Of a DNA stretch of 64,000 nucleotides, positions 1 through 6,806 are shown one piece after another. Both the position numbers and the translations under genes were made by a program. Position 1 is the stretch's first letter. Every line of letters starts with the position of its first letter. The notes under the pieces were generated by a model. That model did not search any database, had not been told where the DNA came from, and saw only the letters and a program-made list of their open reading frames with translations. Origin of the DNA: Hyphomicrobium sp. (GTDB lineage Bacteria; Pseudomonadota; Alphaproteobacteria; Rhizobiales; Hyphomicrobiaceae); assembly GCA_002928735.1 (NCBI GenBank), contig PERL01000003.1, positions 1-64,000 on the forward strand, in the 5' to 3' direction.

Positions 1-1
1 C

Positions 2-1096
2 GATGATTTAGACACATTGCGCACCGTGGCCGAGAGTCTCCGAGTCAAACTCTCATCCGTCCCCGGCCTTGTCGATCTCCAGACCGAGAAGCAGGTCCTG
101 ATCCCGCAGCTTCAGATCCGCGTTGATCCTGACCGTGCCGCCTTATACGGCGTCACGCCTGCAGCGGTCACCGAAGCGCTGGAAAGCCTCTCCAACGGAC
201 GAACGGTCTCGACCATCATCGATGGGGCACGCCGGTTTGATGTGGTCATGCGGCTCTCAGAAACAGACCGCACGACCAGCGGGCTTGCCGAGCTCTTGAT
301 CGAGACGCCTAAAGGCCGCGTTCCGCTCAGCCATGTCGCGCGTGTCGAAGAAACCGAAGGTCCCAACCAAATCGCCCGTGAAAACGGCCGGCGGCGGATT
401 GTGGTGCTCGCCAACACCGATGGCTCGGATATGAGCGCCATCATCGCCCAAATCCGCACGGCGCTCGCCGAGACGCCCCTTCCGAGCGGATACTCGACCG
501 CGCTGGAAGGCACGTTTCTGGCTCAGGAAGAAGCCTCGCGGCTGATACTGGGGCTTTCGTTGATCTCACTCGCCTCGATCTTCGTGGTGCTCTATAGCCG
601 CTACCGCTCGGCCGTGTTGGCCCTCATCATCATGGGCAACGTGCCGCTCGCCTTTATCGGCAGTGTCCTGGCGCTTTGGATTGCCGATCAGCCGCTCTCC
701 GTGGCCTCGATGATCGGCTTTATCACCTTGACCGGCATCAGCGCGCGCAACGGCATCCTGAAAATCAGCCACTATATCAATCTGGCGCTCTATGAGGGCG
801 AGCGCTTTGGCGATCAGCTCATTATGCGCGGCAGTCTGGAGCGGCTAACGCCCGTTCTCATGACCGCCCTATCCGCAGGATTGGCACTGGTTCCGTTGCT
901 TTATGGGGCCGATGCGCCGGGCAAGGAGATTTTGCATCCCGTCGCGGTCACCATCTTCGGCGGCCTCATCAGCGCCACACTGCTCGACACGCTGCTGACG
1001 CCGATCCTCTTCAGAAAATTCGGAGAGCGCCCGCTCCAGCATCTTGCTGATCTGCGCAAACTCACAATCGCAGGCAACGTGATCGATGCCTACTAA
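2..1096 (+). CDS. Heavy-metal RND efflux transporter, CusA/CzcA type (C-terminal part)
   Basis: C-terminal 364 residues of an inner-membrane RND proton/metal antiporter; the frame is open to the window edge, so the gene starts upstream (the family is about 1,050 residues). Visible parts are a periplasmic porter stretch (QIRVDPDRAALYGV, typical of the metal-efflux subfamily), a membrane block starting near ASRLILGLSLISLASIFVV, the loop ITLTGISARNGI, and a final helix pair ending TLLTPILFRKFG. Such pumps work with a CusB-type adaptor and an outer-membrane channel to export Cu/Ag or Zn/Co/Cd. Two small exported, metal-ligand-rich proteins follow on the same strand and support a metal role. Which metal cannot be told, because the diagnostic N-terminal half is missing. 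Confidence 0.9.
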   Translation, partial: DDLDTLRTVAESLRVKLSSVPGLVDLQTEKQVLIPQLQIRVDPDRAALYGVTPAAVTEALESLSNGRTVSTIIDGARRFDVVMRLSETDRTTSGLAELLIETPKGRVPLSHVARVEETEGPNQIARENGRRRIVVLANTDGSDMSAIIAQIRTALAETPLPSGYSTALEGTFLAQEEASRLILGLSLISLASIFVVLYSRYRSAVLALIIMGNVPLAFIGSVLALWIADQPLSVASMIGFITLTGISARNGILKISHYINLALYEGERFGDQLIMRGSLERLTPVLMTALSAGLALVPLLYGADAPGKEILHPVAVTIFGGLISATLLDTLLTPILFRKFGERPLQHLADLRKLTIAGNVIDAY

Positions 1097-1123
1097 ACTC
1101 AACCAAAAAAAGGAGAAAGACCC

Positions 1124-1507
1124 ATGATCAAACACACCATCACACTCGCCGCTCTTGTGCTCAGCCTAGGGCTTGTCGCCCCGGCTCTCGCGCACGAAGC
1201 GGAAAAGGGCCCCAACGGCGGCGCGCTGATTGATGTGGAGGGTCATCACATCGAACTGGTGACCGCGCCGGATGCCCTCACCTTCTATCTCTCAGACGAC
1301 AAAGAGGCCCCGCTTGACGCGAGCGGCGCTCAGATGAAGGCGATTGTGCAGGACGATGGCAAAACGACCCAGCTGGAGTTGGTTCCGGCCCTGCCCAACA
1401 AGCTGACGGCTACGACCAGTGCTCCCGTGGGCTCGGGTGCAAAGGTGGTGATCACAGGCTCGCTGCCTGACGGCCATAAGCTTCAAGGGCGGTTCGTTGT
1501 GCCCTAA
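1124..1507 (+). CDS. Small periplasmic protein of the metal-efflux cluster
   Basis: 127 residues. A cleavable signal peptide is clear (MIKHT, hydrophobic core, then APALA|HEAEKG). The mature part carries a conserved-looking HEAEKGPNGG...EGHHIELV segment resembling sequence found at the N-terminus of CusB-like adaptors, then a small beta-rich domain ending in GRFVVP. A strong ribosome-binding site (AAGGAGAAAGAC) precedes the ATG, which lies 27 bases after the RND pump, so the two are probably co-transcribed. It is likely a periplasmic metal-binding or adaptor accessory protein. The role is inferred from context; no catalytic motif is seen. Confidence 0.75.
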   Translation: MIKHTITLAALVLSLGLVAPALAHEAEKGPNGGALIDVEGHHIELVTAPDALTFYLSDDKEAPLDASGAQMKAIVQDDGKTTQLELVPALPNKLTATTSAPVGSGAKVVITGSLPDGHKLQGRFVVP

Positions 1508-1584
1508 GGGTAGTGGCTGTTTGCTTGGTCTTGAATTTGGGGCGAGCTATAATGCCATCCGAAATCTGAAGAGGAGCTACCACC

Positions 1585-1866
1585 ATGTTGAAACTTGCGA
1601 GCCTGACTGTTGTTGCCCTCGGCCTTGCGATCACTCCGGCCTTCGCCATGTGCTGCGGCGGGAAAGGCGATGCCAGCGCCAAAGACGGCGGCACGATGCA
1701 GTGCATGAAAATGGATATGACCAAGGCCGAAGACCGCTCGGTTCCTGATAAGCCCAAGGAAGCCGATCCCCACGCTGGGATGGACATGGGCAAAGACGGC
1801 GCGATGGATCATTCCAAAATGGCCGGATGTTGCTGTGGTTGCTGCGGTGGCAAGAAGATCGGCTAA
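1585..1866 (+). CDS. Cys/Met/His-rich exported metal-binding peptide
   Basis: 93 residues with a signal peptide (MLKLASLTVVALGLAITPAFA). The mature part is very rich in soft-metal ligands: MCCGGKGD, MQCMKMDMTK, DPHAGMDMGKDG, DHSKMAG and a terminal CCCGCCGG cluster. That is ten cysteines plus many Met and His residues in about 72 residues. A ribosome-binding site (GAGGAGC) precedes the ATG by about 6 bases. Third gene of the metal-efflux group. Probably a periplasmic copper/silver scavenger or chaperone, because Met/His motifs of the HxGMDMG kind are common in copper proteins; the metal is inferred. I do not recognise a named family. Confidence 0.7.
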   Translation: MLKLASLTVVALGLAITPAFAMCCGGKGDASAKDGGTMQCMKMDMTKAEDRSVPDKPKEADPHAGMDMGKDGAMDHSKMAGCCCGCCGGKKIG

Positions 1867-1930
1867 TCCGGCCACGTTTATAGGAACGGTCAAATCCGAC
1901 CAGAGCCTTGAGAAGCCGGGGGGATGCAAC

Positions 1931-1949
1931 GGGGGCCAGCAAGGCCCCC
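1931..1949 (+). terminator. GC-rich hairpin after the metal cluster
   Basis: A perfect 7-bp inverted repeat (GGGGGCC, loop AGCAA, GGCCCCC) lies 65 bases past the Cys-rich gene. It is followed by only TT, so it is a weak intrinsic-terminator candidate at best. Confidence 0.3.
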
Positions 1950-1976
1950 TTGCCGAGGAGGCGTTAGCCGACGAGA

Positions 1977-2008
1977 CAAGATGGTGCTGTCATACAGCAC
2001 ACATCTTG
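1977..2008. repeat. Imperfect palindrome in gene-free spacer
   Basis: Arms CAAGATGGTGCTGT and ACAGCACACATCTTG pair with one bulged base around a 3-base loop (CAT). The surrounding spacer (1867-2131) has no convincing gene; short plus-strand frames there have no ribosome-binding site and no recognisable composition. The palindrome is too long for a typical operator and has no T-tract. Function unknown; it lies next to the AT-richer segment that starts near 2130. Confidence 0.5.
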
Positions 2009-2131
2009 CGGAACAACTTAAGGCGGGTTTCGGAAGTGTGTTTGGGGGGCTGCGATCAGCTTTGATTGGTTGCGTGTTCCGGTCTGGAGCGCTTCAAAGC
2101 CTTCGCGTGACTAGCGATGACTACGCCAGCC

Positions 2132-2356
2132 TTAACGGGGAGACTGTTCCGGGCTAGAGTCTGCTGAACGGTTCTTCAGGAGTAGAAGATATATCATGTA
2201 CATAGCATATGCAGTAGGCAGCATTCCCAAACCTTGAAGATCGCCTTGAACCGCATAAAACGTACTGCTTAAAAAGCCCGCTCCCGCGAGCCCCATGAGC
2301 ATAGTTCCACCGGCTTTGCGCAACGTTTCCGTGTTCTCATTATTGTTCGTATTCAC
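2132..2356 (-). CDS. Small hypothetical membrane protein
   Basis: 74 residues from a GTG codon, preceded by a purine-rich but weak ribosome-binding region (GAAAGAAAAAGA). A polar Asn-rich N-terminus is followed by two predicted membrane helices (about residues 17-33 and 42-60) and a charged tail. No family recognised. Base composition is clearly more AT-rich than the housekeeping genes around it. It lies 53 bases downstream of the secreted hypothetical at 2410-3300 on the same strand, and the two may form one transferred unit. Confidence 0.45.
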   Translation of the reverse strand: MNTNNNENTETLRKAGGTMLMGLAGAGFLSSTFYAVQGDLQGLGMLPTAYAMYMIYLLLLKNRSADSSPEQSPR

Positions 2357-2409
2357 TCTTTTTCTTTCTAGTTTCCCAATTCAAATCTAAATTGATACTT
2401 TAGCGAAAG

Positions 2410-3300
2410 TCAATTCTTTTTGTCGACAAATACACTCCCTTTTAACCATCCATCTTTCCATACCGAGTCGCCATTTATTTCAACGGAACCTTTGCTATCA
2501 GAGGCAGGCATTCTGCCAGATATAAGTCCTGTGTTTTCTACTATGATTATTACCTTGTCGTCCAAAGGCAACTTATCGCTATCCGGTGGTAGTGCCGGCC
2601 GCTCCGGCAATGTTTCAATTTCCGGAGGTTCTTCGCCCTCCTTAAACTCCCGAATTATCCCACTAATATGGACGCAGCCCCCTGCAATGCCGGCAGACGT
2701 CGATAGAATTTGAGGCGAAAGGCCTAGCGACCAACCACCTGTTGGTGGCACGCTTAGAGCGTATAGCGTTACACCCGCTAGAACGCCACAACCGGCAAAT
2801 TCAGCAGCTTTAACTACGCCCCAAAACGAGTTCTTGCCAACTTTAGTGACGTGATCAAAATTCATGGTGCTGAAAAGACTTGTTTTTGGGTCTGATGGCC
2901 AGGTGATCCGTCCATTTATTGATACCGGCTCATCATCTACCATGCCAGAACCCGAGTACGTCTGATAATGGTCTTGGCCTTTTGAGCCCCAAGTATAACC
3001 GGCTAATAATATTTCCACCTTGTTTTTAGCATCATAAGAATTTTCGAGTTTTATGCTCCAGGTCCGGTCCGAAAACTCGGAATAAAATGACAGTCGATCA
3101 ATTTTTCCATCAAATCGTTCTACCAGCGTCGACAATGTTGCCATCACAATCTCTGGGATGGTCATTACGGCCATGCTTTTCCGCAGGTCGGACGGATCTT
3201 CTGCAAAAGCAGGATTGGCCAGCGCAACCAACGCAATGGCTGTACGGAACAAATGGTTCACAAAATTCACGGCAGGCCCCCGTATGTGTTGAGAGTTCAT
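2410..3300 (-). CDS. Exported hypothetical protein
   Basis: 296 residues. The N-terminus looks like a signal peptide (core TAIALVALANPAFA before EDPSD). The mature part has a beta-rich region (RTWSIKLENSYDAKNKVEILLAGYTWGSKG), a possible hydrophobic hairpin around residues 165-205 (FAGCGVLAGVTLYALSVPP...), a Pro/Glu linker and a short C-terminal beta segment. No domain recognised. The codons are AT-richer than the neighbours, suggesting recent acquisition. A surface or exported role is inferred only from the signal peptide. Confidence 0.55.
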   Translation of the reverse strand: MNSQHIRGPAVNFVNHLFRTAIALVALANPAFAEDPSDLRKSMAVMTIPEIVMATLSTLVERFDGKIDRLSFYSEFSDRTWSIKLENSYDAKNKVEILLAGYTWGSKGQDHYQTYSGSGMVDDEPVSINGRITWPSDPKTSLFSTMNFDHVTKVGKNSFWGVVKAAEFAGCGVLAGVTLYALSVPPTGGWSLGLSPQILSTSAGIAGGCVHISGIIREFKEGEEPPEIETLPERPALPPDSDKLPLDDKVIIIVENTGLISGRMPASDSKGSVEINGDSVWKDGWLKGSVFVDKKN

Positions 3301-3537
3301 ACAGTTTGTAGCCTCGCGAGCGCGTTGGCCAACCTAGCTTTATGACAAAAAGTTGTGCAGCCGCGCCAAGCTCTCGCGATTGTTTAGCCGTTCGGACAGG
3401 CGGGGGACGCCATTCTAATTTTCAGGCTGGTACATGTCTGACGCTTCCTCCAACATCTTCGCGCATTTCCCCAATGCACAGGCAAGCGCGTTCAAAGATT
3501 CTCCCGTCAGGCCCGCCATTTTATCGCTTTTTATCGC
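3301..3537. other. Gene-free spacer
   Basis: I see no gene with a plausible start in 3301-3673. It contains a short direct repeat of TTTTATCGCT (near 3520-3538) directly before the hairpin repeat element at 3538, and a further partial element start (TCACGCGCCGCGAGAG) near 3649. Confidence 0.4.
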
Positions 3538-3610
3538 TCACGCGCCGCGGGCGCTCCGCTAGGGCGCGGCAGTGGCCGTGGTCGCGTTGCTCCCCAGCCC
3601 TGCGGGCTGA
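3538..3610. repeat. Dispersed hairpin repeat, copy A
   Basis: This 73-base stretch is shared, with gaps, with 9724-9815. Both begin TCACGCGCCG, share GGCGCTCC(G/A)CTAGGGCGCGG in the middle and TTGCTCCCC near the end, and finish in a small hairpin: CAGCCC-TGC-GGGCTG here and CGGCCC-TTCC-GGGCCG in the other copy. The stem difference is compensatory (A-T versus G-C), which argues for a conserved folded structure of the REP/BIME kind. A partial element start recurs near 3649. Confidence 0.6.
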
Positions 3611-3673
3611 TTATCGAAATTAAAATGTCAGGCTTGGCCGTTGTTTGCTCACGCGCCGCGAGAGTTTTGCGCG

Positions 3674-4006
3674 CTACAGGATCGTCGTGATGGTGGTGCC
3701 GGCGAGAGCGCCGGCGGCGAGGATGGCGAGTGGGGTCCAGAAGGGAACGCGTTCGCCGTTCAGCCATGTCCAGCGGCCGGCTATCGCGGCGAGCAAAAGG
3801 GCACCGATTGGGCCGCCAATAAAGATCATCGCGAGGCCGTGGCCCATGGCTTCTTCGGCGTGACCCATGGGACTCAAGATGCGGGTGATGGTGTCATAGG
3901 CGAGGGCAGCGGGCAGATAGCCGGCAACGGCCACAGCCAGCGCGACGAGGATGGTTTTAGTCAAGCGCGTGTCGTTTACGGGGGCTGTCATGATGGATTT
4001 CGGCAT
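3674..4006 (-). CDS. Small integral membrane protein
   Basis: 110 residues, with about three membrane helices (TILVALAVAVAGYLPAALAY; GLAMIFIGGPIGALLLAAIAG; TPLAILAAGALAGTTI) and a central His-containing loop (SPMGHAEEAMGHG). No family recognised with confidence. No clear ribosome-binding site before either the first ATG or the internal ATG at 3991. It lies downstream of the DUF6152/DUF6644 pair on the same strand but is separated from them by about 300 bases of hairpin-rich sequence, so co-transcription is uncertain. Confidence 0.55.
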   Translation of the reverse strand: MPKSIMTAPVNDTRLTKTILVALAVAVAGYLPAALAYDTITRILSPMGHAEEAMGHGLAMIFIGGPIGALLLAAIAGRWTWLNGERVPFWTPLAILAAGALAGTTITTIL

Positions 4007-4119
4007 TGTTGGGCTGATGCGTTAGCGCGGGGCTTGTGCGACAGCATGATGCTGGAACTTGGTGGCATGGTGGCTTGGCGACCTTGGTCATGATGGTGCG
4101 CGGATGACGGCAAAGAATT

Positions 4120-4147
4120 GCCCTCCGGGCGGGGGAACCCGGAGGGC
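4120..4147 (-). terminator. Probable terminator after the DUF6644 gene
   Basis: A perfect 10-bp stem (GCCCTCCGGG / CCCGGAGGGC) with an 8-base loop. On the minus strand it is followed by AATTCTTTG, a modest U-rich tail. It sits downstream of the minus-strand pair 5192-4303. A second hairpin (CGGAC-GCTCC with GGAGC-GT-GTCCG, about 4199-4233) lies between it and the gene. No gene is seen in 4007-4302. Confidence 0.45.
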
Positions 4148-4302
4148 GTTTCAGGCCGGGCGACAGCGGGGGGAGGGCCCGGCTCTCGGGGAGGATACCG
4201 GACGCTCCCGAGGAGGGGAGGAGCGTGTCCGATGTGTGGGACTGTAGGGCGGTCCTGCGGGCGGCGCTGTTCCACGCGTGACATACGCATCATTCGCGCG
4301 AA

Positions 4303-4803
4303 TTAAACGACGTAGGCCATCAGGCGGCCGGCGGCGATGACGGAGATCCATAGTCCGATGGAGAGAAGCGCGGATAGCCGCGCAGAGGCCGGTGCGGGAG
4401 TGCTGATGTTCCAGGTCTGGATGGCTGGCGCGATGCGCCACTGGAAGTAGGCGGCGTTGAGACCGGCAAGCGCAATGAGGGCGAGCTTGTACTGCAGGGC
4501 GGGGTTAGCGGCGAACTCGACCGGGTTAGAGATAAAGAGCAGGAGGCCGCTCGTCGTGTTGAGGACAAAGCCGGTCCAAACCCAGGGCAGGAGATGGTGG
4601 CCCAGGATGTCGAGGGGCAACGAGCGGTGGCGGCCGATGACGCGCAGGTCGTAGGCGAGAATGGAGCCGAACACGAGCGCGATGCCGATGATGTGAGCGA
4701 TTTCGAGGATCGGATAGGTCCAGGTGCTTTCGCGCAGAAAGACGGAGAGGGGTGTGGCGGCGAGATCGCCCCAAAGACCGGGTACGGGCATCTCCTCCGG
4801 CAT
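4303..4803 (-). CDS. DUF6644-type integral membrane protein
   Basis: 166 residues starting MPEEMPVPGLWG. I took this ATG because it lies 11 bases after the previous stop; the longer open frame upstream only reads across the preceding gene in a different frame. Features are a conserved opening (STWTYPILEIAHIIGIALVFGSILAYDLRV) and four or five membrane helices, with His residues that could face the membrane core (EIAHIIG, LGHHLLPWVW). This resembles the DUF6644 family of small membrane proteins of unknown function. It is probably co-transcribed with the exported DUF6152-like protein upstream. A haem or redox role is possible but not shown. Confidence 0.65.
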   Translation of the reverse strand: MPEEMPVPGLWGDLAATPLSVFLRESTWTYPILEIAHIIGIALVFGSILAYDLRVIGRHRSLPLDILGHHLLPWVWTGFVLNTTSGLLLFISNPVEFAANPALQYKLALIALAGLNAAYFQWRIAPAIQTWNISTPAPASARLSALLSIGLWISVIAAGRLMAYVV

Positions 4804-4814
4804 GATGCGCTCCG

Positions 4815-5192
4815 TTACCGCGCGGTGCCGCGCATGGAGACGGAGGGGCCGCCTGGAAACGAGATGGTGGCAAGGCCCAGTTCCGCCCCGCCGCCGCGCG
4901 CGGGCCAGCCGGTGACAGTCGCTTTGGCGCCAGACTTCAAATGCGTGGTGGTTAGGCCCTTGGCCTTGGCGACGGCGATGCTTTCGGTCTCGATGGTCCA
5001 GGAGCCTTTCGCCGTCTCTAGCGTGAAAAAGATGTGCGGGTTGGAGAAACGCACGTTTTCGACGGTGCCGGAGAGCGTGAGCTTTTTGGCGCTGTCGTAC
5101 TTCTTGACATAGGTGTGGTGGGCGGTGGAGGCGGTGGCGTTGCCGGCGATGAGGATCGCGAGCCGGGCAGACCGCTGCAAAAGCTGACGCAT
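4815..5192 (-). CDS. DUF6152-type exported protein
   Basis: 125 residues from the ATG at 5192; the longer frame upstream has no family-like sequence. A short signal peptide (ARLAILIAGNATASTA) leads into HHTYVKKYDSAKKLTLSGTVENVRFSNPHIFFTLE, the hallmark start of DUF6152 proteins, which are small periplasmic OB-like beta barrels. The end, GPSVSMRGTAR, also fits. The gene is followed after 11 bases by the DUF6644-like membrane protein, so they probably act together. Molecular function is unknown. Confidence 0.65.
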   Translation of the reverse strand: MRQLLQRSARLAILIAGNATASTAHHTYVKKYDSAKKLTLSGTVENVRFSNPHIFFTLETAKGSWTIETESIAVAKAKGLTTTHLKSGAKATVTGWPARGGGAELGLATISFPGGPSVSMRGTAR

Positions 5193-5334
5193 GACAGGTC
5201 TCGGGTTTCGTGGTGGAGGTCTTGGCGGGTCTATCGGTTCTCGTCGCCAAGACCTAGCAGGAGATACGTGGGCTGCCTGTATCATGGCGGCCACATGGGA
5301 TCGCGCGTTGACGGTTAACCGGACCGCAAAATGA

Positions 5335-5369
5335 AAAGCGCCCCGCATACGGTGCGAGGCGCTTTTTTT
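5335..5369 (-). terminator. Rho-independent terminator of the lspA-M16 run
   Basis: Stem AAAGCGCC / GGCGCTTT with a GC-rich inner part. On the minus strand, the hairpin downstream of the M16 gene stop (5390) is followed by UUUUCAUUUU. On the plus strand the same hairpin ends in seven Ts, so it may work in both directions. Confidence 0.7.
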
Positions 5370-5389
5370 AACTTCCAGCTTGTCGCGTT

Positions 5390-6784
5390 TCAGCCCTTGT
5401 CGCCAGCGATGGCGGTGACGGGTTTGCCAACGATGGTGACGATCATGTTGTTGGTGTCGAGCAATCGCTTGGCGACGCGCTTGGCGTCGTCGAGGGTTAT
5501 GGCCTCAATGAGGGCGTTGCGTTTTTCAACGTAATCGGTGCCGTAGCCCTCTTCCATGAGGCCGAGAAGCTGGGTTGCGATTTTGACGTTGGTATCGAAG
5601 CGCAGCGCGTAGGAGCCGGTGAGGTAGCTCTTGGCGTTGGCGAACTCGGTTTCGTTCGGCCCTTCCGCCGCGACCTTCTCCAGTTCCTGACGGATGAGAT
5701 CGATCGAGGTCTTGACCGCATCGTTGCGGGTGGCGACGCCGCCTGAGAAGATGGAAGCGTGGCGCATGGGTTGGAGGTAGCTGTAAACAGAGTAGGCGAG
5801 GCCGCGCTTTTCGCGGACTTCTTCCATGAGGCGGGAGGCGAAACCGCCGCCACCAATTAGCTGGTTCAGAACGAAGGCAGTGAGGAAGTCCGGGTCCTTG
5901 CGCGGCATGGCTCCGAAGCCGAAGACGGCGACTGACTGCGGGACATCCATCTCGATGATCTTCGTTTTGCCGCCGGTGACGGGGGCCGTCATCGCAACGG
6001 CTACGAGGTCGGCCTTTTCCGGTAATTTGCCGAAGACCTTATCGAGCATGGCGCCGAGTTCGGCCTCGGTGATGTCGCCGACGGCGACGACACGGAGGTT
6101 GGAGCGGGCGAACACCTTTTTGCGGTAGGTGTCGAGGTCGGCGGTTGTGATCGACGTGACGCTCTCTTCGGTGCCGCCAGACCGGCGGCCGTAGGCATGG
6201 TCACCAAACGCCAAGGCGTTCCATTCCTGTGCGGCGACCTTATCGGGGTCTTTGGCGGCATACACGATGCCGGCCAGGATCTGCTGGCGGATGCGTTCGG
6301 CGGCATCTTTGTCGAACGTGGGTTCGTTGATGGCGAGACGGAGGAGTTCGGTTGCTTCGTCGCGATTGGCGGTCAGCGTTTCGAAGTTGCCGTAGAAAGC
6401 GTCCTGCGTGTCGGAGAAGCTAAGGCGGACGGCCAGATCTTCCAGCTTTTCCTGGAACGTGGACGCGTCCAGCTTGCCAGCGCCTTCATCCAGCATGGAC
6501 GAGACGAAGTTGGCGACGCCGTCCTTGCCGGCGGGGTCTTGCGCGCTGCCACCTTCGAAGGAGAAGCGCATGGCCATCATCGGATTGGAATGGTCTTCGA
6601 CGAGCCAGGCTTCGATGCCGCCGGGGCTCTTGACGGACTTGATCTGCATGGCTTCTGCCGGCCTGTTCGCTGCGATGAGAAGAAGCGCTGCCAGAAGCAG
6701 CGGCAACACAAGGGTGAAACGGTACAAGCTGCTCTGGCGCAGGTCGAGCGCGAGCGAGCGTGCGGCGGTTTTCCGCGAGGTCAT
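5390..6784 (-). CDS. M16 (insulinase-like) family protein, non-catalytic subunit type
   Basis: 464 residues from the ATG at 6784, chosen because AGGAGAG lies 8 bases upstream; a GTG at 6805 would leave no such signal. An N-terminal signal/anchor (FTLVLPLLLAALLLIAANRPAEA) is followed by two M16 domains. The zinc motif HxxEH of active M16 enzymes is absent: the matching place reads VSSMLDEGAG. The C-terminal half keeps the family signature ASRLMEEVREKRGLAYSVYSY, the R/Y element that binds substrate in the partner subunit. This is the usual inactive half of a two-gene periplasmic M16 pair. The gene starts 22 bases after the active partner, so the operon is clear. Substrate unknown. Confidence 0.85.
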   Translation of the reverse strand: MTSRKTAARSLALDLRQSSLYRFTLVLPLLLAALLLIAANRPAEAMQIKSVKSPGGIEAWLVEDHSNPMMAMRFSFEGGSAQDPAGKDGVANFVSSMLDEGAGKLDASTFQEKLEDLAVRLSFSDTQDAFYGNFETLTANRDEATELLRLAINEPTFDKDAAERIRQQILAGIVYAAKDPDKVAAQEWNALAFGDHAYGRRSGGTEESVTSITTADLDTYRKKVFARSNLRVVAVGDITEAELGAMLDKVFGKLPEKADLVAVAMTAPVTGGKTKIIEMDVPQSVAVFGFGAMPRKDPDFLTAFVLNQLIGGGGFASRLMEEVREKRGLAYSVYSYLQPMRHASIFSGGVATRNDAVKTSIDLIRQELEKVAAEGPNETEFANAKSYLTGSYALRFDTNVKIATQLLGLMEEGYGTDYVEKRNALIEAITLDDAKRVAKRLLDTNNMIVTIVGKPVTAIAGDKG

Positions 6785-6806
6785 CTGTGGGGCTCTCCTG
6801 GTCACG

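Noticed and set aside
1963-2022. Possible integron attC site
   Set aside because: The outer ends read GTT...AAC, the reverse of the AAC...GTT order of attC core sites, and no integrase or cassette array is present.
1924-2157. 77-codon plus-strand frame in the spacer after the metal genes
   Set aside because: No ribosome-binding site, Arg/Gly-rich odd composition, overlaps the two palindromes.
4303-5250. Long 315-codon version of the DUF6644 gene
   Set aside because: The first 149 codons read across the DUF6152 gene in another frame; the family-like protein starts at 4803.
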